A stretch of 34,435 nt of DNA, taken from positions 1 to 34,435 of the forward strand of contig JALTTZ010000029.1 of the NCBI GenBank assembly GCA_027047855.1. Reading direction: 5' to 3'. The notes beneath the pieces were generated by a model, which was not told where the DNA came from, made no database searches, and was given only the letters and a program-made list of their open reading frames with translations. Origin of the DNA: Nitrososphaeria archaeon. Its GTDB lineage: Archaea; Thermoproteota; Nitrososphaeria; Geothermarchaeales; JDFR-13. The translations under genes were made by a program, and so were the position numbers. This document shows, in pieces, positions 15,947 through 25,268 of this stretch. Each line of letters opens with the position of its first letter. Position 1 is the first letter of the stretch.

Positions 15947-16741
15947 TTATAAGAGCGTTAGTGGTGTGTTTCTCTTGAAGTAGGATTGTTCAAATATTTT
16001 TCTTATTTGGCTTACCTTCTCTATTGTTATGTTTTCGGTGGATTGTGATATGTCTTCATATATTTCTTCATCTGTTTTGCTGCTTATTATACCCTCTAAT
16101 ATGGCGTCTATAACCATATCGTCTTGCAGTTTTACCATATTTTTAAAATTTATCCATTTTTCGTCTGGATCCGTTCCTTTGGTATATTGAAGTATGTGTA
16201 GCCGGCTTATTAGTTTCTTCGTTTGGGTTTTATATATTTTGGTTAGCGGTAGTAAGTCCATTGATTTCATGTATATTTGGTTGAAGATTCCCAATAGCCA
16301 ATTGCTTCTAGTTATATCTCCAATTAATAGGAGGTTTCTACTATCGGCAAGTTCCCGTAGAATTAAGGCTTCTATTACCTCGTTGGCAGCCACTTTCTTG
16401 TTGGATATATATGAGCGGATATAACTGTTTATATCTCTTGCTATTGAACCTATCTCTATATACTCATATGAGATTCTAAGGAACTTCATCAGTTTGTCTA
16501 GGTTTGGAGGCATTTTGTACCGTCTTTCGCTTATAAAGTATATCGCGTTGACTCGGCCCGGGTTTCTCAATGATCTAACGCCTATAGCGGATAGAAGAAT
16601 GGATTCGAATGTGTTTTTAATATTTATTAATATTCCTTGTTTATTTCGTTCTTCAACGGTATCTCGTATATCCTTGGTTATGGTGTATATTGTGTGGTCT
16701 ACATTGAAGAGTTTGATTGATTTGATTAGTCTGCTGGTCAT
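15947..16741 (-). CDS. NAD synthetase-like protein lacking the ATP-binding loop
   Basis: A 264-aa protein that follows the layout of NH3-dependent NAD synthetase (NadE). LLLIGDITRSNWLLGIFNQIYM (about 137-157) matches the LVIGTGNKSE..LGYFTKYGD segment, and DLLPLTKIYKTQTKKL (about 162-177) matches DILPLGDLYKTQVREL. KTDEEIYEDI near the C-terminus matches the late TDEEELG region. The pyrophosphatase loop SGGxDS expected near residues 37-46 is absent: the sequence there is ILINIKNTFESILLS. I infer loss of adenylation activity, or a strongly altered one. It overlaps the NAPRT gene by 4 nt (ATGA). Regulatory subunit or relict are both possible. Assignment is by eye, supported by context. Confidence 0.7.
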   Translation of the reverse strand: MTSRLIKSIKLFNVDHTIYTITKDIRDTVEERNKQGILINIKNTFESILLSAIGVRSLRNPGRVNAIYFISERRYKMPPNLDKLMKFLRISYEYIEIGSIARDINSYIRSYISNKKVAANEVIEALILRELADSRNLLLIGDITRSNWLLGIFNQIYMKSMDLLPLTKIYKTQTKKLISRLHILQYTKGTDPDEKWINFKNMVKLQDDMVIDAILEGIISSKTDEEIYEDISQSTENITIEKVSQIRKIFEQSYFKRNTPLTLL

Positions 16742-17961
16742 TCTATGATTCCCTCCAATTTACCTATATGCTCTATCTGTGATAAGACGTACTCCCTTGT
16801 TTCTTCTATGTTTGAGTAGTCTACGAGCACTCTGCCTCTTTCTATAACTTTATGAATTAATGGCTCCATTTCTCCTCCGCATCTTGGACATTTTTTCAGA
16901 GTATCTTGGAATTTTGTTATTCGGTAATAATAACACTTTTTACATCTATATACTTGTTTCATTCCTGATAATTTACCTCTTTTTGCGATAGGTTTATCCT
17001 CTATTTCTACGATATCTAATGCATAGTCGACAGTCGGTGCATTTGATACTGACGTCCCTACTCCGAATCCGTCTGCACCAGCTTCTATCATATCTTTAAT
17101 GTTGTCTAGGTTGACGCCTCCGGAAACTATAATCTTGACATTTTTGTATCCTCTTAGGTCCAGTTCCCATCGTATCTCTTTAATTATTTCCTTTATGTCG
17201 CCTCTTCGACTCTTTGGAGTATCTATTCTAACACCAAATAGATTTTCTCCTAGTGCTTCGGCCGCCATGATTGCCTCTGTCTTTTCATCATATAGTGTAT
17301 CTATTAATGCTATTCGTTTTACATTCCTTTCCACATATTTATCAAATGCTTTCCATGCCTTTACTTGGTCACCCACGATAAGGATTAGTGCATGGGGCAT
17401 AGTGCCCTGTGGCTCAAGCCCTAGTAGTTCTGCGCTGAGTATGGCTGATACACCGTCGAAACCAGCTATATATGCCGCGTAGTCTATAAGTGGTGTTATA
17501 GCTGGATGCATTCTTCTGGCACCGAAGGATAGTAGTACTTTCCCCCAAGCTGCAAGTCTTATGTGTGCACTGTATGTGGCTATGCCGCTAGCTTGGCATA
17601 ATAACCCTAGCAAGGGAGTTTCATACTTTCCGAATACACCATATTTCCCTACAAGGTATCCTATTGGTGTTCTGTATCCATTGTCGTCCCTAGGTTTGAA
17701 TATAGTTCCTTCTCTCATCATGTATAGATCCATTTCCATATCTTTGAATAGATTTAAAACTTCAGGAACTCCAGCGAGGACTCCCCAACCGAATCCCTTT
17801 GGCAGTCCACCGCTTGATATCTCCATCTTAACATTTGTATCGAGTTTCCCTATGCTTCTTAAAATTTTCTCTGTTCTTATGAAGTAGATGTCTGTGGTTA
17901 ATCCCTTCTTTATTTCATCTTCTTTCGATATTAAAAATTCTCTATCTCTGGGGAACCGCAT
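16738..17961 (-). CDS. pncB: Nicotinate phosphoribosyltransferase, archaeal, zinc-ribbon form
   Basis: First step of the Preiss-Handler NAD salvage route: nicotinate plus PRPP gives nicotinate mononucleotide. The core has FGWGVLAGVPE, FKPRDDNGYRTPIGYL, FGARRMHPAI (the phosphorylated His region), LIDTLYDEKTEAI and IVSGGVNLDNI, then GFGVGTSVSNA in the phosphate site. A C-terminal zinc ribbon (YRCKKCYYYRI ... LKKCPRCGG, about 337-358) is typical of archaeal members. At 407 aa the length is normal. ATG 17961 has GGAGG about 10 nt upstream. The operon partner is the NadE-like gene, which fits NAD synthesis. Confidence 0.92.
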   Translation of the reverse strand: MRFPRDREFLISKEDEIKKGLTTDIYFIRTEKILRSIGKLDTNVKMEISSGGLPKGFGWGVLAGVPEVLNLFKDMEMDLYMMREGTIFKPRDDNGYRTPIGYLVGKYGVFGKYETPLLGLLCQASGIATYSAHIRLAAWGKVLLSFGARRMHPAITPLIDYAAYIAGFDGVSAILSAELLGLEPQGTMPHALILIVGDQVKAWKAFDKYVERNVKRIALIDTLYDEKTEAIMAAEALGENLFGVRIDTPKSRRGDIKEIIKEIRWELDLRGYKNVKIIVSGGVNLDNIKDMIEAGADGFGVGTSVSNAPTVDYALDIVEIEDKPIAKRGKLSGMKQVYRCKKCYYYRITKFQDTLKKCPRCGGEMEPLIHKVIERGRVLVDYSNIEETREYVLSQIEHIGKLEGIIE

Positions 17962-18033
17962 TTTTGGCTGCCTCCATCACTTATAAATTTAGATTAGTTT
18001 GTGTCATATATTACTTGAATAAATAATTTTTCG

Positions 18034-19821
18034 TTATGATACATAATAGTATTCTCCTTTCTCTCTCTGTTCTCTGTCAAGACGGCTTCCAGGTTTATTT
18101 ATCCGTGGGCGTCCACTATGCTTATCTCTTCTGAGAGTTATGTTTACTTGGCTTAGGAATCGGTTCATTCCATCTCTCTTGTTTCTTGGGGCTCCACCAA
18201 CACCCTTTCTTCCAGGTTCTCCCTCGAATACCATTAGTCGGTCGGAGACGGCGTCTATTAGAATTAAGTCGTGGTCAATCACGGCTGCTGGTTTCTTATT
18301 TAGTTTTATGAATCTGTTTATAGCTGCAGCGACTTCTAATCTATCTTCCACATCTATGAATGCTGATGGCTCGTCGAGTAAATAGATATCTGCGTTTTGT
18401 AGAAGTGTCGCCGCTATATATACTTTCTGTAGTTCTCCTCCAGACAAATTCCTTACTTCCCTTTCTAATAAGTTGTATATGTTTAGTGGTTTAAGTAGGG
18501 AGTTTATTGCCCATCTAGATGTAGCATCTTTACCAGCCTTCTCTTCCAAGAATTCTTCTACAGTTCCATCGTAATCATTAGACAGGTATTGAGGTTTATA
18601 GGCCATCTTTTCTGGCGATATTAATATCTCTCCCTCGTCTGGCTTCAACTCTCCTACAAGTATTCTTATAAATGTGGTTTTTCCTATAGCGTTGGGCCCC
18701 AATATACCTAACACTTCTCCTTGCATGATCTCTCCTTCATTTATATATAGTTCGAAGTCTCCTAGTCTCTTCTTAATATTTGTGTATTTCAGCGCTGGAT
18801 ATGTTTCAAGACTGTGTTTCTGTGCTACTGTTGAGAAGGTTATTGGTTTTTCTCGGAACCTTATGTTATCTGCTGGAATATATCCATCTAGGAATATGTT
18901 TATCCCTGTTCTTACACTCTCCATTCTGGTGAATATTCCGAATGCCCCGGGCTCTCCGTACACGACTGTAATGTAGTCGCTAATGTAGTCTAGAAATGCT
19001 AAGTCATGGTCAACTATTACTACATATTTGTCCTTTGATAGGTTGTTTATGAATCTAGCGACGACCATCCTCTCAAATATGTCGTTGTAGCTACTTGGTT
19101 CGTCGAACAAGTATACATCCGCATCCTTTAGTGAAGCTGCTGCTATTGCGAGTCTCTGTAGATCTCCACCAGACAATTCCTTTATATCTCGGGTAAGAGA
19201 TTTTCTTAAATTGAGTGTGTCTATCACATAGTCTATATCTCCAGTCTCATATGCCTTGTCTAGCAGTTGTTTAACCGTGCCTTTCACAACTTTAGGTAGG
19301 AGATATACTTCTTGGGGTTTATAGGCTATTTTTAATTTTCCATCATATAGATCTTTAAAGTAGTAGTATAATTGCTCTCCTCTGTAGAATTCCAGCACTT
19401 TCTCAGGGTTTCCCTCCGTATTATATTCCCCCAGATTTGGGATTAATTTTCCTGATAATATTCTTAGTGCTGTAGATTTGCCTGTCCCGTTTCTTCCTAT
19501 TATCCCTAGAACCGCATCCTTCACGGGTACTGGTAACCTAAATAATCTGAATTCATTTATTCCGTATTGGTGTATTAAATTACTTCCTAATTCTTTAGGT
19601 AAATTAACTATTGTTATTGCTTCAAATGGACATTTTTTTACGCATATACCGCAACCAATACATAGTTCCTCTCTAATTATTGGTTCTCCATCTATGAATT
19701 CGATGCATGGTATCCCCATTCTTACTGGGGGGCAGAACCTCTGGCATTCATGGGTACATCTATCTGGATTACATAGTTCTCTATCAATTATTGCTACCCT
19801 CAGTGGTGTCTCTTCACTCAA
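18034..19821 (-). CDS. rli1: ABCE1/Rli1 ribosome recycling ATPase
   Basis: Splits 70S ribosomes after termination, with aRF1/Pelota, in the cytosol. The N-terminal Fe-S domain holds two 4Fe-4S clusters (CNPDRCTHECQRFCPP, then CIGCGICVKKCPF). Two ABC domains follow. The first has Walker A GRNGTGKST, signature LSGGDLQRLAIA and VIVDHDLAFLDYISD. The second has GPNAIGKTT, LSGGELQKVYIA and VIDHDLILIDAVSDRLMVFEGEPG. All motifs are intact and 595 aa is the usual length. TTG 19821 is the start, preceded by GAGGGGAT. It is a single gene, with 72 nt between it and the NAPRT start on the same strand. Confidence 0.97.
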   Translation of the reverse strand: MSEETPLRVAIIDRELCNPDRCTHECQRFCPPVRMGIPCIEFIDGEPIIREELCIGCGICVKKCPFEAITIVNLPKELGSNLIHQYGINEFRLFRLPVPVKDAVLGIIGRNGTGKSTALRILSGKLIPNLGEYNTEGNPEKVLEFYRGEQLYYYFKDLYDGKLKIAYKPQEVYLLPKVVKGTVKQLLDKAYETGDIDYVIDTLNLRKSLTRDIKELSGGDLQRLAIAAASLKDADVYLFDEPSSYNDIFERMVVARFINNLSKDKYVVIVDHDLAFLDYISDYITVVYGEPGAFGIFTRMESVRTGINIFLDGYIPADNIRFREKPITFSTVAQKHSLETYPALKYTNIKKRLGDFELYINEGEIMQGEVLGILGPNAIGKTTFIRILVGELKPDEGEILISPEKMAYKPQYLSNDYDGTVEEFLEEKAGKDATSRWAINSLLKPLNIYNLLEREVRNLSGGELQKVYIAATLLQNADIYLLDEPSAFIDVEDRLEVAAAINRFIKLNKKPAAVIDHDLILIDAVSDRLMVFEGEPGRKGVGGAPRNKRDGMNRFLSQVNITLRRDKHSGRPRINKPGSRLDREQREKGEYYYVS

Positions 19822-19913
19822 TAATAATCCCCTCTACCCCCGAATTCAATAATATACAAGAGGTATATATGGATTAATTATTAGGGAATATTAATGGTTT
19901 TGTTCTTTAGGTT

Positions 19914-20249
19914 TTAGGATGTTAATTCTTTTCTTAATTCTTCTAGGGTTTCAATTTGTTGTCTAAGGTCTCTACCTAGCCTTTTTATAGGGTATTTTCT
20001 TCTGAATACCCCTAATATTCCTCCTATGCCCATTAAAACGAGTCCTATAAGTTCAGATATTCCGACTATGGGTAGAATGAATATTAAAGCCCCAATTTTA
20101 ATTAATTTTCTTGCTAATAGGTCTTTTCCTTCCAAGTCACCATATAGGTCATTTACAGTAAGTTCTAGATTCGATAGTAAAGTGGTAATTGTCTCTATAT
20201 TCTTTTTTCTCTCTCTCAGTGCATCTGTTACATAACTGTATTTCTTCAT
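19914..20249 (-). CDS. Small membrane hairpin protein with flanking coiled coils
   Basis: A 111-aa protein of unknown family. It has an N-terminal charged helix (DALRERKKNIETITTLLSNLE), a hydrophobic core likely forming two membrane spans (IGALIFILPIVGISELIGLVLMGIGGILGVF), a basic stop (RRKYPIKRLGR) and a C-terminal helix (LRQQIETLEELRKEL). The shape suggests a hairpin with both ends in the cytosol and a self-associating coiled coil. ATG 20249 opens the frame. It is divergent from the 4-span protein gene at 20358, across a 108-nt AT-rich spacer, and ends 92 nt before the start of ABCE1, on the same strand. Confidence 0.6.
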   Translation of the reverse strand: MKKYSYVTDALRERKKNIETITTLLSNLELTVNDLYGDLEGKDLLARKLIKIGALIFILPIVGISELIGLVLMGIGGILGVFRRKYPIKRLGRDLRQQIETLEELRKELTS

Positions 20250-20357
20250 TTCTCTATTGAAATTTAGTTTGATTTCGTGATTTCTTTATAGTTTGTGTAA
20301 CTGGGTTTTCTTATTTGAGGGGGACTTTTAAGCTACTTTTTGCAATTTAGAATATTT

Positions 20358-20684
20358 ATGGATGCATTTGGTGAACGACTGTATAGAGTTTCATGGGGAT
20401 TTGCAATTTTATGGCTGGGCATATCAATTATTGTTGGTTACTCAGGTGGTTTCGATATTCTGGGTGTTTATTTATCTGGAATCGGTATATATGGTTTAGT
20501 TGTAAGTTTTTATGCTTATTCTGTTGTTCGTGATAAGATATATTTGATTGCATTATGTGGAAGCATTATCTCTGTTTTGATTGGAGCGTCGGTCCTAACA
20601 GGGGGGTTAATTAATTTTGTTGTTCTGATGGGTATTATATTGATTACTATCGGTGTTATGGTTATCGTGTATTACTTGATCTAG
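20358..20684 (+). CDS. Small four-span membrane protein
   Basis: About 108 aa with four hydrophobic segments separated by short polar turns: WGFAILWLGISIIVGY, ILGVYLSGIGIYGLVVSFYAY, IYLIALCGSIISVLIGASVL and FVVLMGIILITIGVMVIVYYLI. I do not recognise a family. The ORF track starts at TTG 20340; ATG 20358 is better because a TTTTTAAG-like box lies about 28-30 nt before it and no ribosome site precedes either start. It stands alone upstream of the Lhr gene, which has its own AT-rich upstream region. Confidence 0.55.
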   Translation: MDAFGERLYRVSWGFAILWLGISIIVGYSGGFDILGVYLSGIGIYGLVVSFYAYSVVRDKIYLIALCGSIISVLIGASVLTGGLINFVVLMGIILITIGVMVIVYYLI

Positions 20685-20767
20685 TTTAGCGGGCTTTAGT
20701 TTAGGGGAGTATTTTATTGTATTTAGGTAAATTTTTATATTTCAGATGATGTAAATCAATAGGGACT

Positions 20768-23389
20768 ATGATTAGGTACGCCGAAGAATGTATTGATATG
20801 GCGGATTTATCTAGGTTATTGGATGAGGATGTGTATAGTTGGTTTAGTAAATTTGGAGATCTGACTCCCCCCCAAAAATATGGTATTTTGCCTATTGTTA
20901 AGGGTAATAATGTATTGATATCTGCTCCGACCGGCTCTGGTAAGACTTTAACTGCATTTATTTATATTATTAGTGAGTTGGTTAAGCTGGATAAACAAGG
21001 GCTCTTGGATGATAATGTTTATGCCATTTATGTTAGTCCCTTACGAGCTCTCAATAATGATATTTATAAGAATCTCTTGGTGCCTCTTCGTGAGATTAAT
21101 AAATTGGTTAAAGCTAGGTTGGGTAGGGAACTGAATATTAGAGTTGCTGTGAGGACTGGTGATACAACTCAATCTGAGAGGAGTAGGATGCTCAAGAGGC
21201 CTCCTCATATATTGATTACTACTCCTGAGAGTCTTGCTCTGGTTATTACGGCGCCCAAATTTAGGCAATTATTGAGGAAAGTTAAGTGGGTAATTGTTGA
21301 TGAGATTCATAGTCTGTGTGAAAATAAGCGTGGTGTCCATCTCGCTGTGACGCTTGAGCGGTTGCAAGACCTTGCTGAGGGACAGTTTGTTAGGATTGGT
21401 TTGTCAGCCACTATTAATCCATTGGAGATGGTGGCTGAATATTTGGTAGGATATAATGATGATGGAAGTCCAAGGGATTGTGTTATTGTTGACACTAGGT
21501 TTCATAAAAAGATTGATTTGCGCTTAATTGCTCCTGTTAGGGATCTCATATATGTTTCTTCTCAGAGGCTTTCAGATGCTCTATATAAGTACTTAAGTAA
21601 GATATTGAATCGTTATAAAACGACTCTGATATTTACCAATACTAGGAGTGGTGCGGAGAGGGTCACCTATCATCTCAAGCGGTTGAATATTGTGGATGCT
21701 GATGAGTTAGGTGTTCATCATTCTTCTCTCTCTAGGGAGATTAGGTTCGAGATTGAGAATAAGCTTAAGCGAGGTTTGGTTAAAGGTATTGTTACTAGTA
21801 CGTCTTTAGAATTGGGTATTGATATTGGGCATATAGATGCTGTTGTTCAGATAGGGTCTCCTAAGAGTATTAATAGGGGGCTTCAGAGGGTGGGTAGGAG
21901 TGGACACTCCATGGATAAAATTTCAAGGGGATATTTCATAGCTATGGATGTAGATGATCTTATTGAGGATGGTGTCTTGATTAAGGAAGCTATGGAGGGT
22001 AAGTTGGATAAGGTATATATTCCCCGGAATTCATTGGACGTCTTGGCTCAGCATATAGTGGGTATGGCTTTAGTTAAGAAGTGGACGGTTGAGGGGGCTT
22101 ATAGGCTTGTTAAGAGAGCCTATCCATATAGGGATCTGGATCGAGAGGTCTTTATCAGGGTCTTGAAATATTTGGCTGGTCATTATCATGACTTGGAGAG
22201 ATACAGGGTTTATGGAAAGATTTGGTTTGATGAGGAGGAGGGTGTATTTGGTAGGCGTGGGCGTTATCTGAGACCTATATATTTTCAGAATATTGGGACG
22301 ATTCCTGATGAGGCTCATATAGTTGCTTATCATGGTCGCAGGAGGATTGGGTATCTTGAGGAGACGTTTGTGGAGAATCTGGATTATGGTGATATTTTTG
22401 TTTTGGGGGGTAAGACCTACCGTTTCCTAGGTTCTAGTGGGAATAAGGCTTTTGTTGAGCCTGTTACTGGATTGAAGCCGACTGTCCCGAGCTGGATCTC
22501 TGAGATGCTTCCATTGTCATTTGATTTGGGTGAGGCTGTGGCAGATGTTAGATATACTCTATGGGTATATATTTCGAATGGGGAGGTGGATAGGGCGTAT
22601 CAATTTATTAAGGAGAAGATGAGGGCCAATAAATATGCTATAGAAAACATTATTAGGTATATAAAGTTGCAAGGGGAATTTCTGTCTAAATTGGGTGTTG
22701 AAGTTTTTCCTAGTAGGACTAATCTCCTTATAGAGGATTATGTAGATTTAGGTGATGGATTGAGGTACGTTATTTTCCATACTGTATTTGGTAGGCGTGC
22801 TAATAATGCGTTGGCCCGGGCATATGCATATGTCGCTAGGAACTTGATCGGTTATACTGTTCGTGTACTGGTTGACGACCATGGATTTGCGTTGATCATG
22901 CCTTCATATCTTCGGTTGGATATGGATGAACTCTTATCTTCCCTTAAAAGTAATAATATTCGGTCGGTTTTGAGGGAGGCTGTAAAGAATAGCCAATATA
23001 TATGGCGTATATTTAGGCATGTGGCGAACCGGGGTTTGATGATACTCAATTATTATAAAGGGAGGAAGACCAGTTTATCTAGACAGCAAATTAATTCTGA
23101 GGCTATTTATAGTGCATTTAGAGAGAGGGATGATTTCCCCTTGATTATGGAGGCGATTAGGGAGATAATCGAGGATAAGATGGATGTTATTAATGCGGAA
23201 AGGGTGTTAAGGGATATAGAAGAGGGTAGGAGGCGTTGGGTTGTAATGCCGGAATACGATATTCCTTCGCCGTTTTCGCATGGATTGTTGCTTAGAGGTA
23301 TGCAGGACGCAGTTTTGATGGAGGATAGGGTAAAGATTCTTCAGTCACTTTATAATAAAATTATGCATAGGGTGGGTATGGCGAAGTGA
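20768..23389 (+). CDS. lhr: Lhr-core superfamily 2 DNA/RNA helicase
   Basis: ATP-dependent 3'-5' helicase of the Lhr-core family, linked to DNA repair and RNA quality control in archaea. Motifs in order: TPPQKYGILP (Q motif), APTGSGKT (I), SPLRALNND (Ia), TTPESL (Ib), DEIH (II), SAT (III), FTNTRSGAERV (IV), STSLELGIDIG (V) and QRVGRSGH (VI). A winged helix and beta-barrel domain follow, and the C-terminal region ends with PSPFSHGLLLRGMQDAV, as in other Lhr proteins. At 873 aa it lacks the extra C-terminal half of bacterial long Lhr. It overlaps the metallophosphoesterase gene by 4 nt. ATG 20768 is kept; ATG 20798 is possible. Confidence 0.95.
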   Translation: MIRYAEECIDMADLSRLLDEDVYSWFSKFGDLTPPQKYGILPIVKGNNVLISAPTGSGKTLTAFIYIISELVKLDKQGLLDDNVYAIYVSPLRALNNDIYKNLLVPLREINKLVKARLGRELNIRVAVRTGDTTQSERSRMLKRPPHILITTPESLALVITAPKFRQLLRKVKWVIVDEIHSLCENKRGVHLAVTLERLQDLAEGQFVRIGLSATINPLEMVAEYLVGYNDDGSPRDCVIVDTRFHKKIDLRLIAPVRDLIYVSSQRLSDALYKYLSKILNRYKTTLIFTNTRSGAERVTYHLKRLNIVDADELGVHHSSLSREIRFEIENKLKRGLVKGIVTSTSLELGIDIGHIDAVVQIGSPKSINRGLQRVGRSGHSMDKISRGYFIAMDVDDLIEDGVLIKEAMEGKLDKVYIPRNSLDVLAQHIVGMALVKKWTVEGAYRLVKRAYPYRDLDREVFIRVLKYLAGHYHDLERYRVYGKIWFDEEEGVFGRRGRYLRPIYFQNIGTIPDEAHIVAYHGRRRIGYLEETFVENLDYGDIFVLGGKTYRFLGSSGNKAFVEPVTGLKPTVPSWISEMLPLSFDLGEAVADVRYTLWVYISNGEVDRAYQFIKEKMRANKYAIENIIRYIKLQGEFLSKLGVEVFPSRTNLLIEDYVDLGDGLRYVIFHTVFGRRANNALARAYAYVARNLIGYTVRVLVDDHGFALIMPSYLRLDMDELLSSLKSNNIRSVLREAVKNSQYIWRIFRHVANRGLMILNYYKGRKTSLSRQQINSEAIYSAFRERDDFPLIMEAIREIIEDKMDVINAERVLRDIEEGRRRWVVMPEYDIPSPFSHGLLLRGMQDAVLMEDRVKILQSLYNKIMHRVGMAK

Positions 23390-24120
23390 TAGAGCTGTAT
23401 AAAGGGGACTTATTTATAGCTGATCCTTGGCCAGCGGTATATATAAAATCACTGGATGCTATTGTAATGAGTGATCTTCATTTGGGGATTGAGGGAGCCC
23501 TAGCTAATGAGGGGATCTATCTTCCTATGAGTATTAGTGAGTCTACCATCCGCCTAGTTAAACGTGTCTTGGAGGATTATAAACCTAGTCGAGTAGTATT
23601 TGCCGGGGATGTTAAGCATGGGTTTGGTTTATTGAATACAAGTGAATGGATACATGTAAGGAATCTATTTAGGGATCTTAGTGAATATTATAATGTTTTG
23701 GTTGTGAGAGGAAATCATGACAATTATCTAGGGGTCTTACTTAGTAGATACGATGTTCCATTTGTGGAGAGGTTTGATGAGGGTATTTACACCATCATTC
23801 ATGGGCATACTAAGCCTAGGAAACTGAATGAAGTCGTTATTATTGGACATGAGCACCCCTCTATATCGTTGAGGGATGATGTAGGGGTCAAATATAAGTT
23901 CAAGTGTTTTCTCTGGGGGAATATAGGTGGACACATGCTTCTTGTTCTTCCTTCTGTTGGGGAGTTGGCCACCGGAGCTACGATAAATATTTATGAGGAG
24001 GAGCGGCTGAGTCCATTAATGAAGGAGGTTGATATAACTAATTTCAAGGCTTACGCGATCGTACCTGGTGAGACCGTCCAAGAATTTCCAGTAATTAAGG
24101 ACCTTGTCGATTATATATAG
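23386..24120 (+). CDS. Lhr-associated calcineurin-type metallophosphoesterase
   Basis: Two-metal phosphoesterase of the archaeal SbcD/Mre11-related group. The motifs are SDLHLGIEG, FAGDVKHGFG, VRGNHDN, IIHGHTKP and IGHEHPS, all intact. At 244 aa it has no Mre11-type capping domain. The gene starts with GTG inside the Lhr stop (4-nt overlap). Lhr and this enzyme are often neighbours in archaea and bacteria, which implies a joint role in nucleic acid repair or processing. Whether it cuts DNA, RNA or a nucleotide is unknown from sequence. A 52-nt AT-rich spacer separates it from the HMG-CoA synthase gene. Confidence 0.9.
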   Translation: MIELYKGDLFIADPWPAVYIKSLDAIVMSDLHLGIEGALANEGIYLPMSISESTIRLVKRVLEDYKPSRVVFAGDVKHGFGLLNTSEWIHVRNLFRDLSEYYNVLVVRGNHDNYLGVLLSRYDVPFVERFDEGIYTIIHGHTKPRKLNEVVIIGHEHPSISLRDDVGVKYKFKCFLWGNIGGHMLLVLPSVGELATGATINIYEEERLSPLMKEVDITNFKAYAIVPGETVQEFPVIKDLVDYI

Positions 24121-24172
24121 ACAATTTCCTAAATATTTATTAGGTAATATATTAATCCCACTTTAAATATTA

Positions 24173-25258
24173 GTGTCATGTAAAGTTTTTGGAATAGCTA
24201 TTGAAGAGGGTGTTGTAGGATTGAAGGCTAAGAATAAGGTTGGTATATATGGATATGGGGCCTATATACCTAGATATATTATCGAGAATAGTTCTATTGC
24301 TCAGGTATGGGGGAAGTTATCTACACCGATTAAGAGTAAGACTTTTCCATCGTATGATGAGGATAGTTTGACTATTGCTTATGAGGCCTGTAGGATTGCG
24401 ATTGAGTCATCGGGTGCTCCTAAGGATAGGGTTGGGGCTATATATGTCGGCTCTGAATCTAAACCTTATGCTGTTAAGCCTTCTGGAACGGTTTTGATTG
24501 ATGCTTTAGGCCTTAGTAGACGCACATTATCGGCCGACTTTGAGTTTGCGTGTAAAGCTGGTACAGAGGCTATTCAAGCCATTTCTGGCTTGGTGTCGTC
24601 TGGTATGATTGATTTTGGTATTGCTGTAGGTACGGATACTTCGCAAGGGAGGCCTGGGGATGAACTTGAGTATACAGCGGCTGCTGGTGGTGCTGCTGTA
24701 ATAATTTCGAGGGCTAGTGAGGGGGTCTTGGCTGAGATCGAGGCCTCAACATCTTATGTCTCTGATACGCCTGACTTTTGGAGACGGTCTGGTGAGAAGT
24801 ATCCTAGGCATTTGTATAGGTTTACTGGTGAACCTGCATACTTCCATCACATAACTACTTCGGTTAAGATGTTTTTTGAGGAGTATGGTTTTTCTCCTAA
24901 GGACTTTACCTATGCCATTTTCCATCAGCCTAATTCCAAGTTTCCTCAGAGGGTTGCTAGGATGTTGGGTTTCACTATTGATCAAATAAAGCCGGGTCTC
25001 CTCTCCCCAATTATTGGGAATACCTATTCTGGTGCTACTTTAGTCGGTCTCGCTGCTACATTGGATGTGGCTAAACCTGGTGATAGGATTTTATTGGCTA
25101 GTTTTGGATCTGGTGCAGGGAGTGATACATTCTCTTTCCTTGTTACGGATTTAATTGAGGAGCGTAGGGCTAAACCACCACTTAGGGCTTTCTTGGAGCG
25201 GGTGGTTACCAAAGACTATTCCACATATGTTAGGTATAGGGGTAAGCTGATGCTCTGA
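24173..25258 (+). CDS. Hydroxymethylglutaryl-CoA synthase, archaeal
   Basis: Condenses acetoacetyl-CoA with acetyl-CoA to HMG-CoA, the entry to the mevalonate route for archaeal lipids. Catalytic residues are visible: Glu in GSESKPYA (Glu95), Cys in FEFACKAGTEA (Cys127) and His in FHQPNSKF. NTYSGATLVGLAA and the late ASFGSGAGSDTF motif are typical. Start is uncertain. The track uses GTG 24173, but TTG 24221 begins MKAKNKVGIYGYGAY, the family's usual N-terminus, and a TTTAAATA box at about 24162 would place transcription start near 24190. The operon continues with thiolase 10 nt downstream and DUF35 protein. Confidence 0.94.
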   Translation: MSCKVFGIAIEEGVVGLKAKNKVGIYGYGAYIPRYIIENSSIAQVWGKLSTPIKSKTFPSYDEDSLTIAYEACRIAIESSGAPKDRVGAIYVGSESKPYAVKPSGTVLIDALGLSRRTLSADFEFACKAGTEAIQAISGLVSSGMIDFGIAVGTDTSQGRPGDELEYTAAAGGAAVIISRASEGVLAEIEASTSYVSDTPDFWRRSGEKYPRHLYRFTGEPAYFHHITTSVKMFFEEYGFSPKDFTYAIFHQPNSKFPQRVARMLGFTIDQIKPGLLSPIIGNTYSGATLVGLAATLDVAKPGDRILLASFGSGAGSDTFSFLVTDLIEERRAKPPLRAFLERVVTKDYSTYVRYRGKLML

Positions 25259-25268
25259 GGTGTAACTC

